Below are positions 19,424 through 28,950 of a DNA stretch of 64,000 bases, one piece after another (the stretch's first letter is position 1; each line of letters starts with the position of its first letter). A program made the translations under genes and the position numbers. Under the pieces are notes generated by a model. The model ran no database searches. It had not been told where the DNA came from and saw only the letters and a program-made list of their open reading frames with translations. This DNA comes from Streptomyces sp. Ag109_O5-1 (GTDB lineage Bacteria; Actinomycetota; Actinomycetes; Streptomycetales; Streptomycetaceae): the NCBI RefSeq assembly GCF_003814875.1, contig NZ_RKQF01000001.1, positions 1,612,001-1,676,000 on the forward strand. The letters run 5' to 3'.

Positions 19424-20833
19424 GTGAAGCACCGGATCGAGCATCCTCGGGGCATGTCCTTGGCCAGAGTCCTGGCTGAGGCCGTCTCCATCCCGGCGAT
19501 ACTCTTCCTCGGCCTGCTGTTCTGCTTCCCCATGGCCTTTCACCAGCCTCAGCCCGACCACGCGAAGCTCGTGGTCGCCGATCTCGCGACGGAACGCAAG
19601 GTCGACACCGCTCTGCAGCGGCAGCATCCCGGTGGCTTCGACGTCACCGCCGTGGCAGACGCCCAAAAGGCCCGCCAGGCGGTACTGGACCGGGACGCGG
19701 TGGCAGGCTTCGCCGCGAAGGGCAGACATGCTGACCTGTACGTGGCCAAGGCCAACGGGGTGACCCTCGAGCAGGCACTGACCAAGGGCTTCACCCAGCT
19801 CGCGGCACACAACCACCAGAGGCTCACGGTCACGGACGTGGCACCCACGGTGAGCAAGGACGGGTCGGGCACGACCCTGGTGTACTTCGGAATCGCCTGG
19901 AACGTCCCCGGCTACATACTCGCCACAACCCTGCTGCGGGCGGTGACCTTCAACCGGCGCAGGAAACTGATGACGGTCGTGGGCGTTGCTGCCCTCTTCA
20001 GCGTCGTGGGTTTCTACGTCGGCGTGGGGCTGGGCTTCTTCCCCGACGACCCCGCGGCCCTGGCGATCGCCTTTCTGCTCACCACGGCGGTGGCCACGTT
20101 CTCCCTCGGTATGGCGCCTTTCGTCAAGCACTTCTTCCCGCTGGTGGGGCTGGGTCTGTACGTCGTGCTGAGCGTGCCCTCCAGCGGCCTCGTCCCCGTC
20201 CAGCTGCTGCCGAGGTTCTTCCAGGGCCTGCACGCCGTCATGCCGCTGGGCAACGCGGTCGACGGCCTGAGGGGAGTCCTGTACTTCGACGATGCGGGAG
20301 TGCTCAAGCCGGTCCTCGTGCTGTGCGCGTGGATCACCGCGGGTACGGCCCTGCTGAGCCTCGACGCGTGGCGGCACCATCGCATGGCCGTGCGGCGGGG
20401 AGCGGAGGTCGAGCAGGAGGACATTCCGGAACCGCCGGTGGAGGACCCTGTCGTGGAGGCGCCCGCACCTACCGCGCTTCCGGTCCATGCGCATCACTTC
20501 GGTGAGCTGTTGCCGATGCTGGAGGGTGTCGTCCGCGACGGCGAACAGCAGCCCGTCCGCCATGCCGCGGTGACCGTCATGGACACCGGCGGCAGGCAGC
20601 TGGTGCGGACCACGACGAACGCGCGGGGCGAGTATGCCGTGACCGGTCTGCCCGAGGGATACATCAGCGTGGTGGTCTCGTGCCCCGGCCGAGATCCGCT
20701 GGTCCACCAGAAGCTGCTGCAGTCCGGTGTGGCTGTCCGGGCCGACTTCTCCATGCGCGACCGGCGCAACGGGACGTCGGCCCGCGCTGCCACCCAACGC
20801 CTCGATCTCAGCCAGGCGAGACACGGATCCTGA
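19424..20833 (+). CDS. YhgE/Pip-like ABC-2 type membrane protein with a carboxypeptidase-regulatory-like domain
   Basis: This is a 469-aa membrane protein. A first helix (about 13-35, AILFLGLLFCFPMAF) leads to an extracytoplasmic region with QKARQAVLDRDAVAGF, typical of YhgE/DUF3533 proteins, then about five further helices between residues ~155 and 320. After a Glu/Pro-rich linker, residues ~355-445 (VRDGEQQPVRHAAVTVMDT... GEYAVTGLPEG) form a carboxypeptidase-regulatory-like β domain, an unusual addition. GTG 19424 with GAGGGG upstream is preferred; the longer frame from 19250 begins 10 bp from operator site 2 and has atypical content. It is divergent from its likely repressor. Function is unknown; export or envelope maintenance is possible. 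Confidence 0.72.
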   Translation: MKHRIEHPRGMSLARVLAEAVSIPAILFLGLLFCFPMAFHQPQPDHAKLVVADLATERKVDTALQRQHPGGFDVTAVADAQKARQAVLDRDAVAGFAAKGRHADLYVAKANGVTLEQALTKGFTQLAAHNHQRLTVTDVAPTVSKDGSGTTLVYFGIAWNVPGYILATTLLRAVTFNRRRKLMTVVGVAALFSVVGFYVGVGLGFFPDDPAALAIAFLLTTAVATFSLGMAPFVKHFFPLVGLGLYVVLSVPSSGLVPVQLLPRFFQGLHAVMPLGNAVDGLRGVLYFDDAGVLKPVLVLCAWITAGTALLSLDAWRHHRMAVRRGAEVEQEDIPEPPVEDPVVEAPAPTALPVHAHHFGELLPMLEGVVRDGEQQPVRHAAVTVMDTGGRQLVRTTTNARGEYAVTGLPEGYISVVVSCPGRDPLVHQKLLQSGVAVRADFSMRDRRNGTSARAATQRLDLSQARHGS

Positions 20834-21037
20834 GCAGGCGCCGACGAGGTTGATGCGCCCTGCTCGACGCAGACCGCGACGATCTCGGGGCGCCGGAGAA
20901 TCGCCGCGCCCGGCGTGGCGGTGGACCACGCTGCCATCGCACAGCCGAGGATGCCGCCGAATGCGTCGCTCTCTTTGCCGGACACAAGCGAAAACAGGAG
21001 TGCTGTGACCGGCGGCGGTACCGGATGGAGGAAACAT

Positions 21038-21949
21038 ATGTCTGAGACGAACCACGCCATGGTGGCGGTCACCGGGGTGACCGGAGCGCTCGGCAGCCGG
21101 ATCGCGGCCCGACTCGCCGGCCATGGCGTCCCTCAACTCCTCGTCGGACGCAGTCCCGACCTCATGCCCAAACTGCCAGGCGCCCAGCGACGCGGTCCGG
21201 CCGCCTACGCCGACGCCTCGGCCATGCGCCAGGCGCTCGAGGGCGCGTCGACCCTCATCCTGGTCTCCGGACACCGCACAGGACGCCGGTTGGAGGAACA
21301 CTCCACCGCGGTCGAGGCCGCGATCGCGGCCGGTGTGGACCGGGTCCTGTATGTGTCCCTCGTCAGCGCGGCGCCCACTGCCACCTACCTCAACGCCCGC
21401 GACCAGTGGCTGACCGAACAGTTCCTGGCAGGGGCCGGGATCCGCCACACAGTGCTCCGGGCGGGCTTCTACACGTCGACGCCTGCCGCCCTCGCCGATG
21501 AGGCATTCGTCGTGAGCGGCCCCGTGACGACCGGCCGGGCGGCCTTCGTCACCCACGAGGACATCGCCGACGTGATCACAGCGGTCGCCCTCGACGAGGG
21601 TCCCCGCTCCGAACACGACGGCGCGACCCTGGAGATCACCGGGCCCGAGGCCCTGACCCTCGACGAAGCGGTCAGCCGGATCGCCGCGGCCACCGGCCGG
21701 CCCTACCGCTTCGAGACCGAAACCCTTGAGGAAGCCTTCGCACGGCGATTCCGACTGGGCATGAGCGGGCAACAGATCGAGACCTGGATCTCGTGGTACC
21801 AGGCGATCGAAAGAGGCGAGCTCTCCGTGGTCACCGACGTTGTCCCCCGGCTCACCGGCTCACCGGCGACCCCGATCTCGGACGCGGCCTGGTGGCCCGA
21901 GCCGAACACCGCGCGTGGTACCGCTGAGCTCAGGCGGGAGCGAAGCTGA
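21038..21949 (+). CDS. NmrA-like NAD(P)H-binding oxidoreductase
   Basis: This 303-aa atypical short-chain dehydrogenase has the N-terminal dinucleotide fingerprint VAVTGVTGALGSRIA and the NmrA/quinone-oxidoreductase (QorB) pattern SGHRTGRRLEEHSTAVEAAIAAG, in pieces. It lacks the Tyr-x-x-x-Lys catalytic pair, as expected for this group. ATG 21038 follows GGAGG by 6 nt. It is probably a soluble NADPH:quinone-type reductase or redox sensor. It stands alone, 204 bp after the membrane-protein gene; no operon partner is evident. Confidence 0.85.
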   Translation: MSETNHAMVAVTGVTGALGSRIAARLAGHGVPQLLVGRSPDLMPKLPGAQRRGPAAYADASAMRQALEGASTLILVSGHRTGRRLEEHSTAVEAAIAAGVDRVLYVSLVSAAPTATYLNARDQWLTEQFLAGAGIRHTVLRAGFYTSTPAALADEAFVVSGPVTTGRAAFVTHEDIADVITAVALDEGPRSEHDGATLEITGPEALTLDEAVSRIAAATGRPYRFETETLEEAFARRFRLGMSGQQIETWISWYQAIERGELSVVTDVVPRLTGSPATPISDAAWWPEPNTARGTAELRRERS

Positions 21950-21974
21950 GTACCTGAGAGTACGTCCCTGGAAA

Positions 21975-21988
21975 ACCACCCTGGTGGT
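21975..21988 (+). terminator. Short hairpin after the NmrA-like gene
   Basis: ACCACC-CT-GGTGGT, a 6-bp stem 25 bp downstream of the stop. It is a weak candidate. Confidence 0.3.
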
Positions 21989-22066
21989 CGAGAGCGGCTG
22001 GTCCTGGCACCGCGCCGAGGATGTCCTCTACCGCAGCGTACTCGCCGCGCTCCGGTGACACATGGA

Positions 22067-22327
22067 TCACGACAGGGCGGCCTCTGCGGGCTCAAGGTCC
22101 CATCTGCCGATGGAGTCACGGTGCAGGCAACGCGGTTCGGCCCACCCCTGGTCAAGAACGACGTAATTCCGCTTTCCCCGTTCGGCGGGTGTCTCGGCCC
22201 GGTCAGCGGCGATCCGCCGGGCTTGTTGTCGGTCTTGGGCGTTGTCGACCAGGTAGTAGCAGCGGGCTGTGCGACCGGGGGCAACGTGGTAGCGGAATCC
22301 GATCAGCCACAGGGCGGTGTCACTCAT
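22067..22327 (-). CDS. Small hypothetical protein, 86 aa
   Basis: The frame opens MSDTALWLIGFRYHVAPG, contains CYYLVDNAQDRQQARRIAA and ends WDLEPAEAALS. The balanced composition and a globular α/β look suggest a real small protein. I cannot name a family. No membrane segment or signal is present. The neighbours are the NmrA-like gene (convergent) and another small frame on the same strand. Confidence 0.5.
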   Translation of the reverse strand: MSDTALWLIGFRYHVAPGRTARCYYLVDNAQDRQQARRIAADRAETPAERGKRNYVVLDQGWAEPRCLHRDSIGRWDLEPAEAALS

Positions 22328-22364
22328 TGCCGGTTCCTCGGCTCCAACGATGGACAGACGGTCC

Positions 22365-22571
22365 TCACTTCATGTCGCGATGGTTCTCATGACCGGTTGC
22401 CAGCCACGCCGAAAGCCAGGGTTCCAATCCGTGCTCGGATGCCTCATGGGTCGATTCATTTTTCGGAGAGTCGAAATCTGAGGCGGCGCACTCCCGGGTG
22501 CGCGGGCGGTACGAAGAGGGTGTCTCGGATTCACCCGGCGTGAGGCCCCGAACCGTGGGCGTAGCGTTCAT
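22365..22571 (-). CDS. Possible small protein, 68 aa
   Basis: ATG 22571 follows CAGGAG at about 11 nt. The product (MNATPTVRGLTPGESETPSS...) is polar and probably disordered. There is no recognised family. Support is only the ribosome-binding site and codon pattern, so this could be spurious. Confidence 0.3.
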   Translation of the reverse strand: MNATPTVRGLTPGESETPSSYRPRTRECAASDFDSPKNESTHEASEHGLEPWLSAWLATGHENHRDMK

Positions 22572-22762
22572 CGTGCCGACACTCCTGACTCCTGTGGAGT
22601 AGCAACTGCCAACACCACCCGGTTCGCCGATGCACGCCTCGGGCCGGACGGCCTGGGGGAATTGACACGCCGCTGTCGACGCCGGTCTGAGTATGCCCAC
22701 AGGACAAGGCCCTTGCGGACACCACGGACGAGGCGAGGCTCCTCGTACAGCGGCGGGGCTTG

Positions 22763-24346
22763 TCACGCGTCGAAGCGGTCGGGATCGGCGGTCTTCCAGT
22801 CAGCCGCCCAGGACTCTGGCGGCTCGATCAGCAACTGCCCTGGGACCAGCCAGTCGTAGAGCTCCGCGTAGGACCGAACAGTGACGGGGTCCACGCGCCG
22901 GCGCAGCATGTGCGGGCGCAGATCGGTGGGTTCGCTCACACCCAGCGACGCGATGATCTGCTGTGCGCTCTTGACGGTGGCGGAATGAAAGCGGTGGACC
23001 CGGGCCGACTTGTCGTCGACGTTCAACGCGCGAGCGCGGCGCGGATCCTGTGTGGCGACACCGACGGGGCAGGCGTTGGTGTGGCAGCTCTGCGCCTGAA
23101 TACAGCCGATGGCGAACATCATGGCGCGTGCAGCATTGGTGAAGTCCGCCCCCTGCACCAGGCGCTTGACTATGTCGGCTCCCGTGGCCACCTTGCCACT
23201 GGCGCCGATCTTGATGCGATGCCGCAGGCCGGCGCCGAGCAGGGCGTTGTGGACGGTGATGAGCCCCTCGGTGAGTGGAGTGCCGAGGTGGTCGGCGAAC
23301 TCCAGCGGCGCCGCTCCGGTGCCGCCCTCCGCTCCGTCCACGATGATGAAGTCCGGCGTGACGCCCTCTTCGATCATGGCCTTGCACACCGCCAGGAACT
23401 CACGCCGAGAGCCCACGCACAGTTTGAAGCCGACGGGCTTGCCCCCGGCCAGCTCACGCAGCTCGGCGATGAACCGGATCAGTTCCCGGGGTGTCCCGAA
23501 GGTCTGGTGATAGGGGGGCGAGATGACGGTCCGCCCTTCGGGGACCTCGCGCACGCGGGCGATCTCGGCGGTGACCTTTTCTCCGGGCAGCACCCCTCCG
23601 ATGCCGGGCTTGGCTCCCTGAGACAGCTTGAGTGACACGCATTTCACGTGATCGTGTGCGGCTTTTTCGGCGAACCTCGCCCGGTCGAAATGCCCGTCCG
23701 CGGTGCGGCAGCCGAAGTATCCGGTGCCGATCTCCCACACCAGGTCACCACCGTGGCGCAGGTGGTACTCCGACAGGCCGCCCTCGCCGGTGTCGTGGGC
23801 GAAGCCTCCCAGGGCGGCACCCCGGTTCAGGGCGAGGACGGCGTTGGCGGACAGCGAACCGAAACTCATCGCAGAGACGTTGAGCAAGGACATGTCGTAG
23901 GGCTGCGTGCAGTCCGGGCCGCCGATGCGGACCCGGGGCTCCTCCACTCCCACCGGGAACGGACTGATCGAGGTCTCGAAATACTCGTAACCCTCGGCGT
24001 AGACGTTCCGCTCGGTTCCGAACGGCAACTCCGCTGCGCCTCCCTTGGCGCGCTGGTACACGAGACTGCGCACATCCCGGTCGAATGGGCGGCCGTCGTA
24101 GTTGCGTTCAATGAAATACTGCTGCAACTCCGGCCGGATCGACTCCAGCATGAAGCGGATATGCCCCAGTATCGGATAGTTGCGCAGGATCGAATGACGC
24201 CTTTGGAGCAGGTCATGAATGCCGACTCCGCCTGTCACCGCGCACAACACGGCGGCCGGCCACCACCAGGGAGAGACGGTAAACGCCATGGCAACAAAGG
24301 CGATTGCGAGGGCTCCGATGAATCGGATCACGGCAGTTCTGATCAT
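22763..24346 (-). CDS. FMN-binding glutamate synthase-like protein, membrane-anchored
   Basis: This is a 527-aa protein of the stand-alone GltB2-like family. A hydrophobic N-terminus (about residues 1-40, two segments) is followed by the (β/α)8 FMN domain: MSLLNVSAMSFGSLSANAVLALNRG in pieces, GGLSEYHLRHGGDLVWEIGTGYFGCR, VKLSQGAKPG-type KLSQGAKPGIGG, VDGAEGGTGAAP, and the cysteine cluster GCIQAQSCHTNACPVGVATQ that in glutamate synthase binds the Fe-S centre. It lacks the amidotransferase domain, so it is not a complete glutamate synthase; the true substrate is unsure. ATG 24346 is used; ATG 24361 and 24382 are alternatives. Confidence 0.82.
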   Translation of the reverse strand: MIRTAVIRFIGALAIAFVAMAFTVSPWWWPAAVLCAVTGGVGIHDLLQRRHSILRNYPILGHIRFMLESIRPELQQYFIERNYDGRPFDRDVRSLVYQRAKGGAAELPFGTERNVYAEGYEYFETSISPFPVGVEEPRVRIGGPDCTQPYDMSLLNVSAMSFGSLSANAVLALNRGAALGGFAHDTGEGGLSEYHLRHGGDLVWEIGTGYFGCRTADGHFDRARFAEKAAHDHVKCVSLKLSQGAKPGIGGVLPGEKVTAEIARVREVPEGRTVISPPYHQTFGTPRELIRFIAELRELAGGKPVGFKLCVGSRREFLAVCKAMIEEGVTPDFIIVDGAEGGTGAAPLEFADHLGTPLTEGLITVHNALLGAGLRHRIKIGASGKVATGADIVKRLVQGADFTNAARAMMFAIGCIQAQSCHTNACPVGVATQDPRRARALNVDDKSARVHRFHSATVKSAQQIIASLGVSEPTDLRPHMLRRRVDPVTVRSYAELYDWLVPGQLLIEPPESWAADWKTADPDRFDA

Positions 24347-24456
24347 GGGTGGGACGCACATCTTTCCTGGTATACGCGGCATAGCGGACGAGGGTCTGGG
24401 TCCGTGCCCCGCCATCTGAGCCGAGGCATGGCGGCAGACGACGCAGGGCTCCCGCG

Positions 24457-24768
24457 TCAGCTGACGTACCCGAACCCGACCAACTGGTCGATGATCCATG
24501 GGTCGTAACGGTCGTATACGTGTCGGCTGATGCCGTGCCTGTCCGGGGAGCTCGCGTGATGACGACAGACGTCGCTCCTGTGTCCGTCGGATCGCACTTG
24601 GCTCCAGCCGGCGGTCTCCGTCTCCGCAGAGACCCCTGCTCTTGCGGGGACGGCCGCACCGACAGGAAGGGCTGCCGCCGTCGCGAAACCCCCTGCGGTG
24701 AGGAGTGCACCTCCGGCCAGTGCGAGTGAAACAGCCGCCGTCGCGATGCGCCGTACGAGCTTTTCCAT
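24457..24768 (-). CDS. Small secreted protein with Sec signal peptide
   Basis: This 103-aa product starts MEKLVRRIATAAVSLALAGG and continues hydrophobic to an AxA-type cleavage region (FATAAA) at about residue 35. The mature part is short, His/Asp-rich and ends DPWIIDQLVGFGYVS. ATG 24768 follows AAGGAG at about 6 nt. The family is unknown, but the signal peptide and ribosome-binding site make it credible. The gene ends 110 bp beyond the start of the glutamate-synthase-like gene on the same strand. Confidence 0.6.
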   Translation of the reverse strand: MEKLVRRIATAAVSLALAGGALLTAGGFATAAALPVGAAVPARAGVSAETETAGWSQVRSDGHRSDVCRHHASSPDRHGISRHVYDRYDPWIIDQLVGFGYVS

Positions 24769-24959
24769 TGCTTTTCTCCTTGCATCAGCGATGCGGTAAC
24801 ACGACAAGTGTTGGACGGGGATGCATCAAGGGCATCGCGCAACCTGGTGATTCGGTGTCCATCGGACAGACGTGGCCCTCGGACGTGGGCACCGCATCGG
24901 CCGGACAGGCGATTCGCTCCGCAACGCAGATGTCCGACCGAGTGGAGAGACCGCCTCCA

Positions 24960-25440
24960 TCAGCTTCCGGGCGGCGCCGTCGTGAGGTAGCGCGTGAGCA
25001 TCGCGACCAGTTCGTTCTCGAGACGCGTGATGTCGACCGGGTTGGGTTCGGCGATGAGTTGGTGGACCAGAAACTCGGCAGTGGACACGAAAGGCCGGGC
25101 GGCGACATAGGTGTCCTCGACGCGGACTTCGGGGTGGATCCCGGGCAACCCCCGGATGCAGGCGACCCGTTCCCGCTTGTTCCGGGCGACCGCTTCCAGC
25201 AGCTCCGGGGATCGCGGAGCCTGTTCGGCCAGGACACGCAGCAGCTGAGGGTCGCAGAGGTGGTTGCCGATCGAGGTGCGTACGACCCCGCGGATGACCT
25301 CTTCGAGTGACTCGGGCAGCGTTTCGTCCGTACGGCGCTGAGCGGCGGCCATCCCCGTCTCCGGATGCCGGGTCACCAGCTCGACAAGGATCGCATCTTT
25401 GTTCGGTTGGTACTGGTGGAGCGAGCCGATCGGGATCCTC
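24960..25440 (-). pseudogene. TetR-family regulator lacking its DNA-binding head
   Basis: The C-terminal part is a typical TetR protein: the end of the recognition helix (IGSLHQYQPNKDAILVEL), then the ligand-binding helices to the stop at 24960. Upstream of about 25440 the frame stays open, but the sequence becomes Ala/Gly-rich with hydrophobic runs (TLALWAATAVMSS; LALLAGATFAFVPLAAVAY) unlike TetR. Helices 1-2 of the DNA-binding domain are missing. I read this as a fusion or deletion scar. The open upstream frame to 25895 could encode part of another membrane protein. Confidence 0.6.
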
Positions 25441-25941
25441 GCCCGTGCCGTGCCGGTCCCGGCGGTCCCGTCCGGCGGCATCAGGGCACCGCCGTAGGCG
25501 ACAGCGGCCAACGGGACGAAGGCGAAGGTCGCACCGGCGAGGAGCGCCAGCACTTCGCCCGTCCCCGGGGTCCCGCGCCCGGAGGACATGACCGCGGTGG
25601 CGGCCCACAGCGCCAGCGTGTACCCGTGAGGGGCCGCGCTCGCGGACACGGCCGCGGGAGCCGGCTGCGGTATCCGCTCTCCCGGCCCGTGGGGGAAGGA
25701 GACCCGGCCACTCCGTGCCGCGGTCGGCCGTGCCCCTGCGACATGGAGGACCACCTGGTCACGCCGATGCTCCTTCGCGAGTGCTTTCCTGGCCGGCGAG
25801 TCCCCAGGAGGGAGAACGGTCGATCGGTCCCCCCGGCTCGTGCGGGCCACGCCCTTGCGTTCAGCATCACGGGTGATGCCCGAGCCGGGCATCACCCATC
25901 CAGGGGATCCCTGCTGCCCTGCCCTGCGCTCGGTGCGCGGC

Positions 25942-28803
25942 TCAGTCGTTGGCGGCGCCGATGCCCCGCTCGATCGCCAGCCGGGTCAGCTCGACCCGCG
26001 AGTTGATGCCAAGCTTGGCGAAGATGTGCTTCATATGGGTGTTGACGGTGTGCACGGACACATAGAGCCGGTCCGCGATGGCCCGGTTGGTGAGCCCCTC
26101 GACGACGAGCGGAATCAGTTTCTGCTCGGATTCGGTCAGGTCCCCCCACCCCTGGGGGCTGTCCGAGGAACTCCGCACGGGGGCGGTGCGCACGCCGAGC
26201 CGGCGAAGACGCCGCCTGATCCGTTCCTGATCGCGGCCGGCTCCCGAGGCCGACGCCAGGCGGCCCGCCTCTTCGAAGTACGGGATCGCCTGCGTCGTAT
26301 CGGCCGATGCCGCCATGAGCTCGCCGAGGTCCTCGCAGGCCGCCGCCAGGGCCAGCGGCCTGCCAGTGCTCCGGTAGCCGGTCACGGCGGTCTCCAGCGC
26401 ACGGGGGTCGCGGTCGAGCAGGCCGTCCACATGGGCGCGGACCGCCCCGATGATCTGCCGGGTCTCGTTCTGTGCGATCAGGTTGCGCAGTGCGCCGGAC
26501 ACGACCTGGCCGAGCGAACGGTCCTCGCCCCTGAGGGCGATGCGCACGATCGTCGCCCAGTGAGACGGAGCGAGCGCAAGCAGCCGGGTCGGCTCATGCC
26601 GTGCGAAGCTCGCTTCGAGTGCCGCCGCCGCCTCGCCGTCCTCGCCCTCGGCGTCCGCCAGACAGGCGCGCGAGAGGGACACCCAGGGACCGTACCGCTG
26701 GGCATTGGTGCCGGAACCGGTCTCGGCCGCGCGGAGATGGTCTCTGGCCTTGGCGAGGTCACCGCGTCTGATCTCCACCAGTGCCAGTACGGAACGGGCC
26801 TGCGGATTCACCGGCGTGACCTCGAGTTCGTCCGCCACCATCAGACTTGCCTCGGCCTCCACGGCCGCGTCGTCCAGGGCTCCCTGTTCGAGGAGTGCGC
26901 AGGCACGGGCGGCGTGCCACTGGGGCAGTGACCAGCCAAGGCCCAGCGCCTCCGCTTCGCGCTGTCCCTCCCGCAGGGTCCGCTCGGTGTCGGCGAGCCG
27001 GTCGGTGACCGTCAGCACGGTGGCCAGCCACAGGGCCGGAATCCGCGGAGGGTGCAGGTAGAGCGCGGCGGGCTGGGTGCCGGCGCACCGGGTGGCCTCC
27101 TCGGCGAGTTCGAGGGCGCTGTCCAGGTGCCCGCGGTAGAAGTCCGCCTGTGACTGGAACACCATGGCGCTGACGACGACGGCCGGATCGTCGCTGTGGT
27201 ACGAGGCCTCGACCAGCCCGGTCCCGGTCTGCTCGGCAGCGGTCACGTCCCCCAGGTAGACGTGGCCCGTGGCCTTGGTCTTCAGCAGCCGGACCCGCAG
27301 TTCGGACGGCAGCCCGGGCAGGTCGAGGGCCTTCTGGAGGTGCGTCATCGCGGCGGCGTCGTCACCCGATGCCTGGTGGATCTCGGCGGCCACCAGACGC
27401 AGCCGGGCCTCCTGCAGGGGCTCAAGACCCTCCGGCAACGTGGCGTCGACCAGGTCGAGCGCCTCGTGCACCCGCCGGGTGTGGCCGAGGTACTCGGCGG
27501 CGTCGGTCAGCAGGGCGATGCGGCGTCCGTCGTGCGGGGGCAGCAGGCCGGCGACCCGCTGGGCCAGATCCGCCGCCGCGTCGGGAGCCGACGACGACAT
27601 GTCCCGTACGGCGGTGGTCATGGTGGTCACGGCGTCGTCGTCGACCGGACCGCCCGACATGACGACGTGCCAGGCCACCTCCGCCGGCCGTGCTCCCGTG
27701 CCGCGCAGGCTCTCGGCCGCCTCCCGGTGCAGGGCAGTCCGCACGGCCAGGGGCAGGTCGTCGTGGACCGCCTGCCGTGCGAGGTCGTGGCGGAAGGCCA
27801 GCCGCGGGCCGTCGGCCGAGAGCAGACCGGCGTTCAGAGCGGCTTCGACGCCCGACAGCAGGCTGCCGACCTGCCTGCCCAGCATCCGGGCGGCCGTGCC
27901 GAGGTCGAATTCGCGGCCGAGGACGGATCCGATCTGGAGCAGGCGCACGGCGTCTTCGGGGAGTCGCTCCACGCGCGCGGCGACACTGCGTCGGAAGCTG
28001 ACGGGGATGCCGTCGTGCAGCAGGCTCGCCTCGCCCGCCTCCATCCTGCCGGCGTCCGTGTCGCCGAAGGCGCGTACCAGTTCGATGGCCAGGAAGGGAT
28101 TGCCCGCGACGCCCCGCAGCAGCCTGGCCAGTCCGGGTGGCGGCGTCGCCCCGAGGACATCGGCCGCGATGTGCTGCAGATCCTGCTGCGGCAGGGGGCC
28201 GAGGGTCAGCCATCGGGCTCCAAGGCGTTCCAGGTCCTCCCGGACCCTGGACACGATCGGCCGCTCGGTGTCCGACCGTACCGCCAGCACCCACAGGATC
28301 CGCGAGGCGGCCAGTCGTCCCGGCAGGGTGCGCAGCACGAAGAGCGTGGCGGGATCCGCCCACTGCGCGTCGTCCACGAACACGGCCACCGGGGCGCGCT
28401 GAGCCCGGTCCTCCAGAGCGTCCGTGATGCTGTCCAGCAGCCAGAGCCGCTGGTCGCCGGCGGCCGCGACGGCTGGGTGGGAACCGCCGGAGGACTGCAG
28501 GGCGGACTGCAGGGCGGCTCCTGCCGCGTACTGGTCGAGCTCGTCGGCCCGTACCGAGACCACATCGAATCCGGACCGCCGTGCCATTCGGTCCAGCTCC
28601 GCGAGGAACCGGGTCTTGCCGACACCGGCCGTGCCCTCCACGACGACACAGGCGCCGCGTCCGCCACGCACCACGTCCAGCGCCTCACGGGCAGCCGTGA
28701 CCTCGCGGTCCCGTCCCCGCAGGCGCAGCCCCGTCATGACCTGGTTCCCGTGCCCCTCGGCCCCGTCGCCGGTGGGGTCTGTGCTGTGCATGGGGCCCAG
28801 CAT
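25942..28803 (-). CDS. Large ATP-binding LuxR-family regulator (LAL type)
   Basis: This ~953-aa LAL regulator has an N-terminal P-loop GTAGVGKTR, Walker B VAVFVDDAQWADP, a long TPR-like helical middle, and a C-terminal LuxR helix-turn-helix (LTESEQKLIPLVVEGLTNRAIADRL...; recognition region SVHTVNTHMKHIF). Such proteins usually activate catabolic or secondary-metabolite operons in response to a ligand. It is divergent from the HpaB-type monooxygenase gene, and a 20-bp perfect palindrome sits between them, so it is the prime candidate regulator. Start choice (28803 or 28791) is uncertain. Confidence 0.9.
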   Translation of the reverse strand: MLGPMHSTDPTGDGAEGHGNQVMTGLRLRGRDREVTAAREALDVVRGGRGACVVVEGTAGVGKTRFLAELDRMARRSGFDVVSVRADELDQYAAGAALQSALQSSGGSHPAVAAAGDQRLWLLDSITDALEDRAQRAPVAVFVDDAQWADPATLFVLRTLPGRLAASRILWVLAVRSDTERPIVSRVREDLERLGARWLTLGPLPQQDLQHIAADVLGATPPPGLARLLRGVAGNPFLAIELVRAFGDTDAGRMEAGEASLLHDGIPVSFRRSVAARVERLPEDAVRLLQIGSVLGREFDLGTAARMLGRQVGSLLSGVEAALNAGLLSADGPRLAFRHDLARQAVHDDLPLAVRTALHREAAESLRGTGARPAEVAWHVVMSGGPVDDDAVTTMTTAVRDMSSSAPDAAADLAQRVAGLLPPHDGRRIALLTDAAEYLGHTRRVHEALDLVDATLPEGLEPLQEARLRLVAAEIHQASGDDAAAMTHLQKALDLPGLPSELRVRLLKTKATGHVYLGDVTAAEQTGTGLVEASYHSDDPAVVVSAMVFQSQADFYRGHLDSALELAEEATRCAGTQPAALYLHPPRIPALWLATVLTVTDRLADTERTLREGQREAEALGLGWSLPQWHAARACALLEQGALDDAAVEAEASLMVADELEVTPVNPQARSVLALVEIRRGDLAKARDHLRAAETGSGTNAQRYGPWVSLSRACLADAEGEDGEAAAALEASFARHEPTRLLALAPSHWATIVRIALRGEDRSLGQVVSGALRNLIAQNETRQIIGAVRAHVDGLLDRDPRALETAVTGYRSTGRPLALAAACEDLGELMAASADTTQAIPYFEEAGRLASASGAGRDQERIRRRLRRLGVRTAPVRSSSDSPQGWGDLTESEQKLIPLVVEGLTNRAIADRLYVSVHTVNTHMKHIFAKLGINSRVELTRLAIERGIGAAND

Positions 28804-28849
28804 GGCGCAGGGCTCATCCGCCCTCAACGTCAGTTCCGCCGTGACCGCC

Positions 28850-28869
28850 GCTTTCACCCGGGTGAAAGC
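28850..28869. promoter_or_regulatory. 20-bp perfect palindrome, candidate operator of the monooxygenase gene
   Basis: GCTTTCACCCGGGTGAAAGC is perfectly symmetric. It lies 81 bp upstream of the monooxygenase start and 46 bp upstream of the LuxR start used here, within their shared promoter region. Confidence 0.6.
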
Positions 28870-28950
28870 GACTCCGCCACCGTCGGCTCACCCTGTCGCG
28901 ACGCATGCTCCGTGCCATCCAGATCGCTGTCCCCCGGAGAGGAGCACGAC

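Noticed and set aside
19136..21772. Minus-strand frame of 878 codons across three plus-strand genes
   Set aside because: It spans promoters, operators and unrelated genes; no domain seen.
22415..22450. tRNA T-arm-like GGTTCCAATCC
   Set aside because: No acceptor stem or anticodon arm could be paired around it.
27196..28950. Plus-strand extension upstream of the monooxygenase
   Set aside because: It runs antisense through the LuxR regulator; the real start at 28951 has a good ribosome-binding site.
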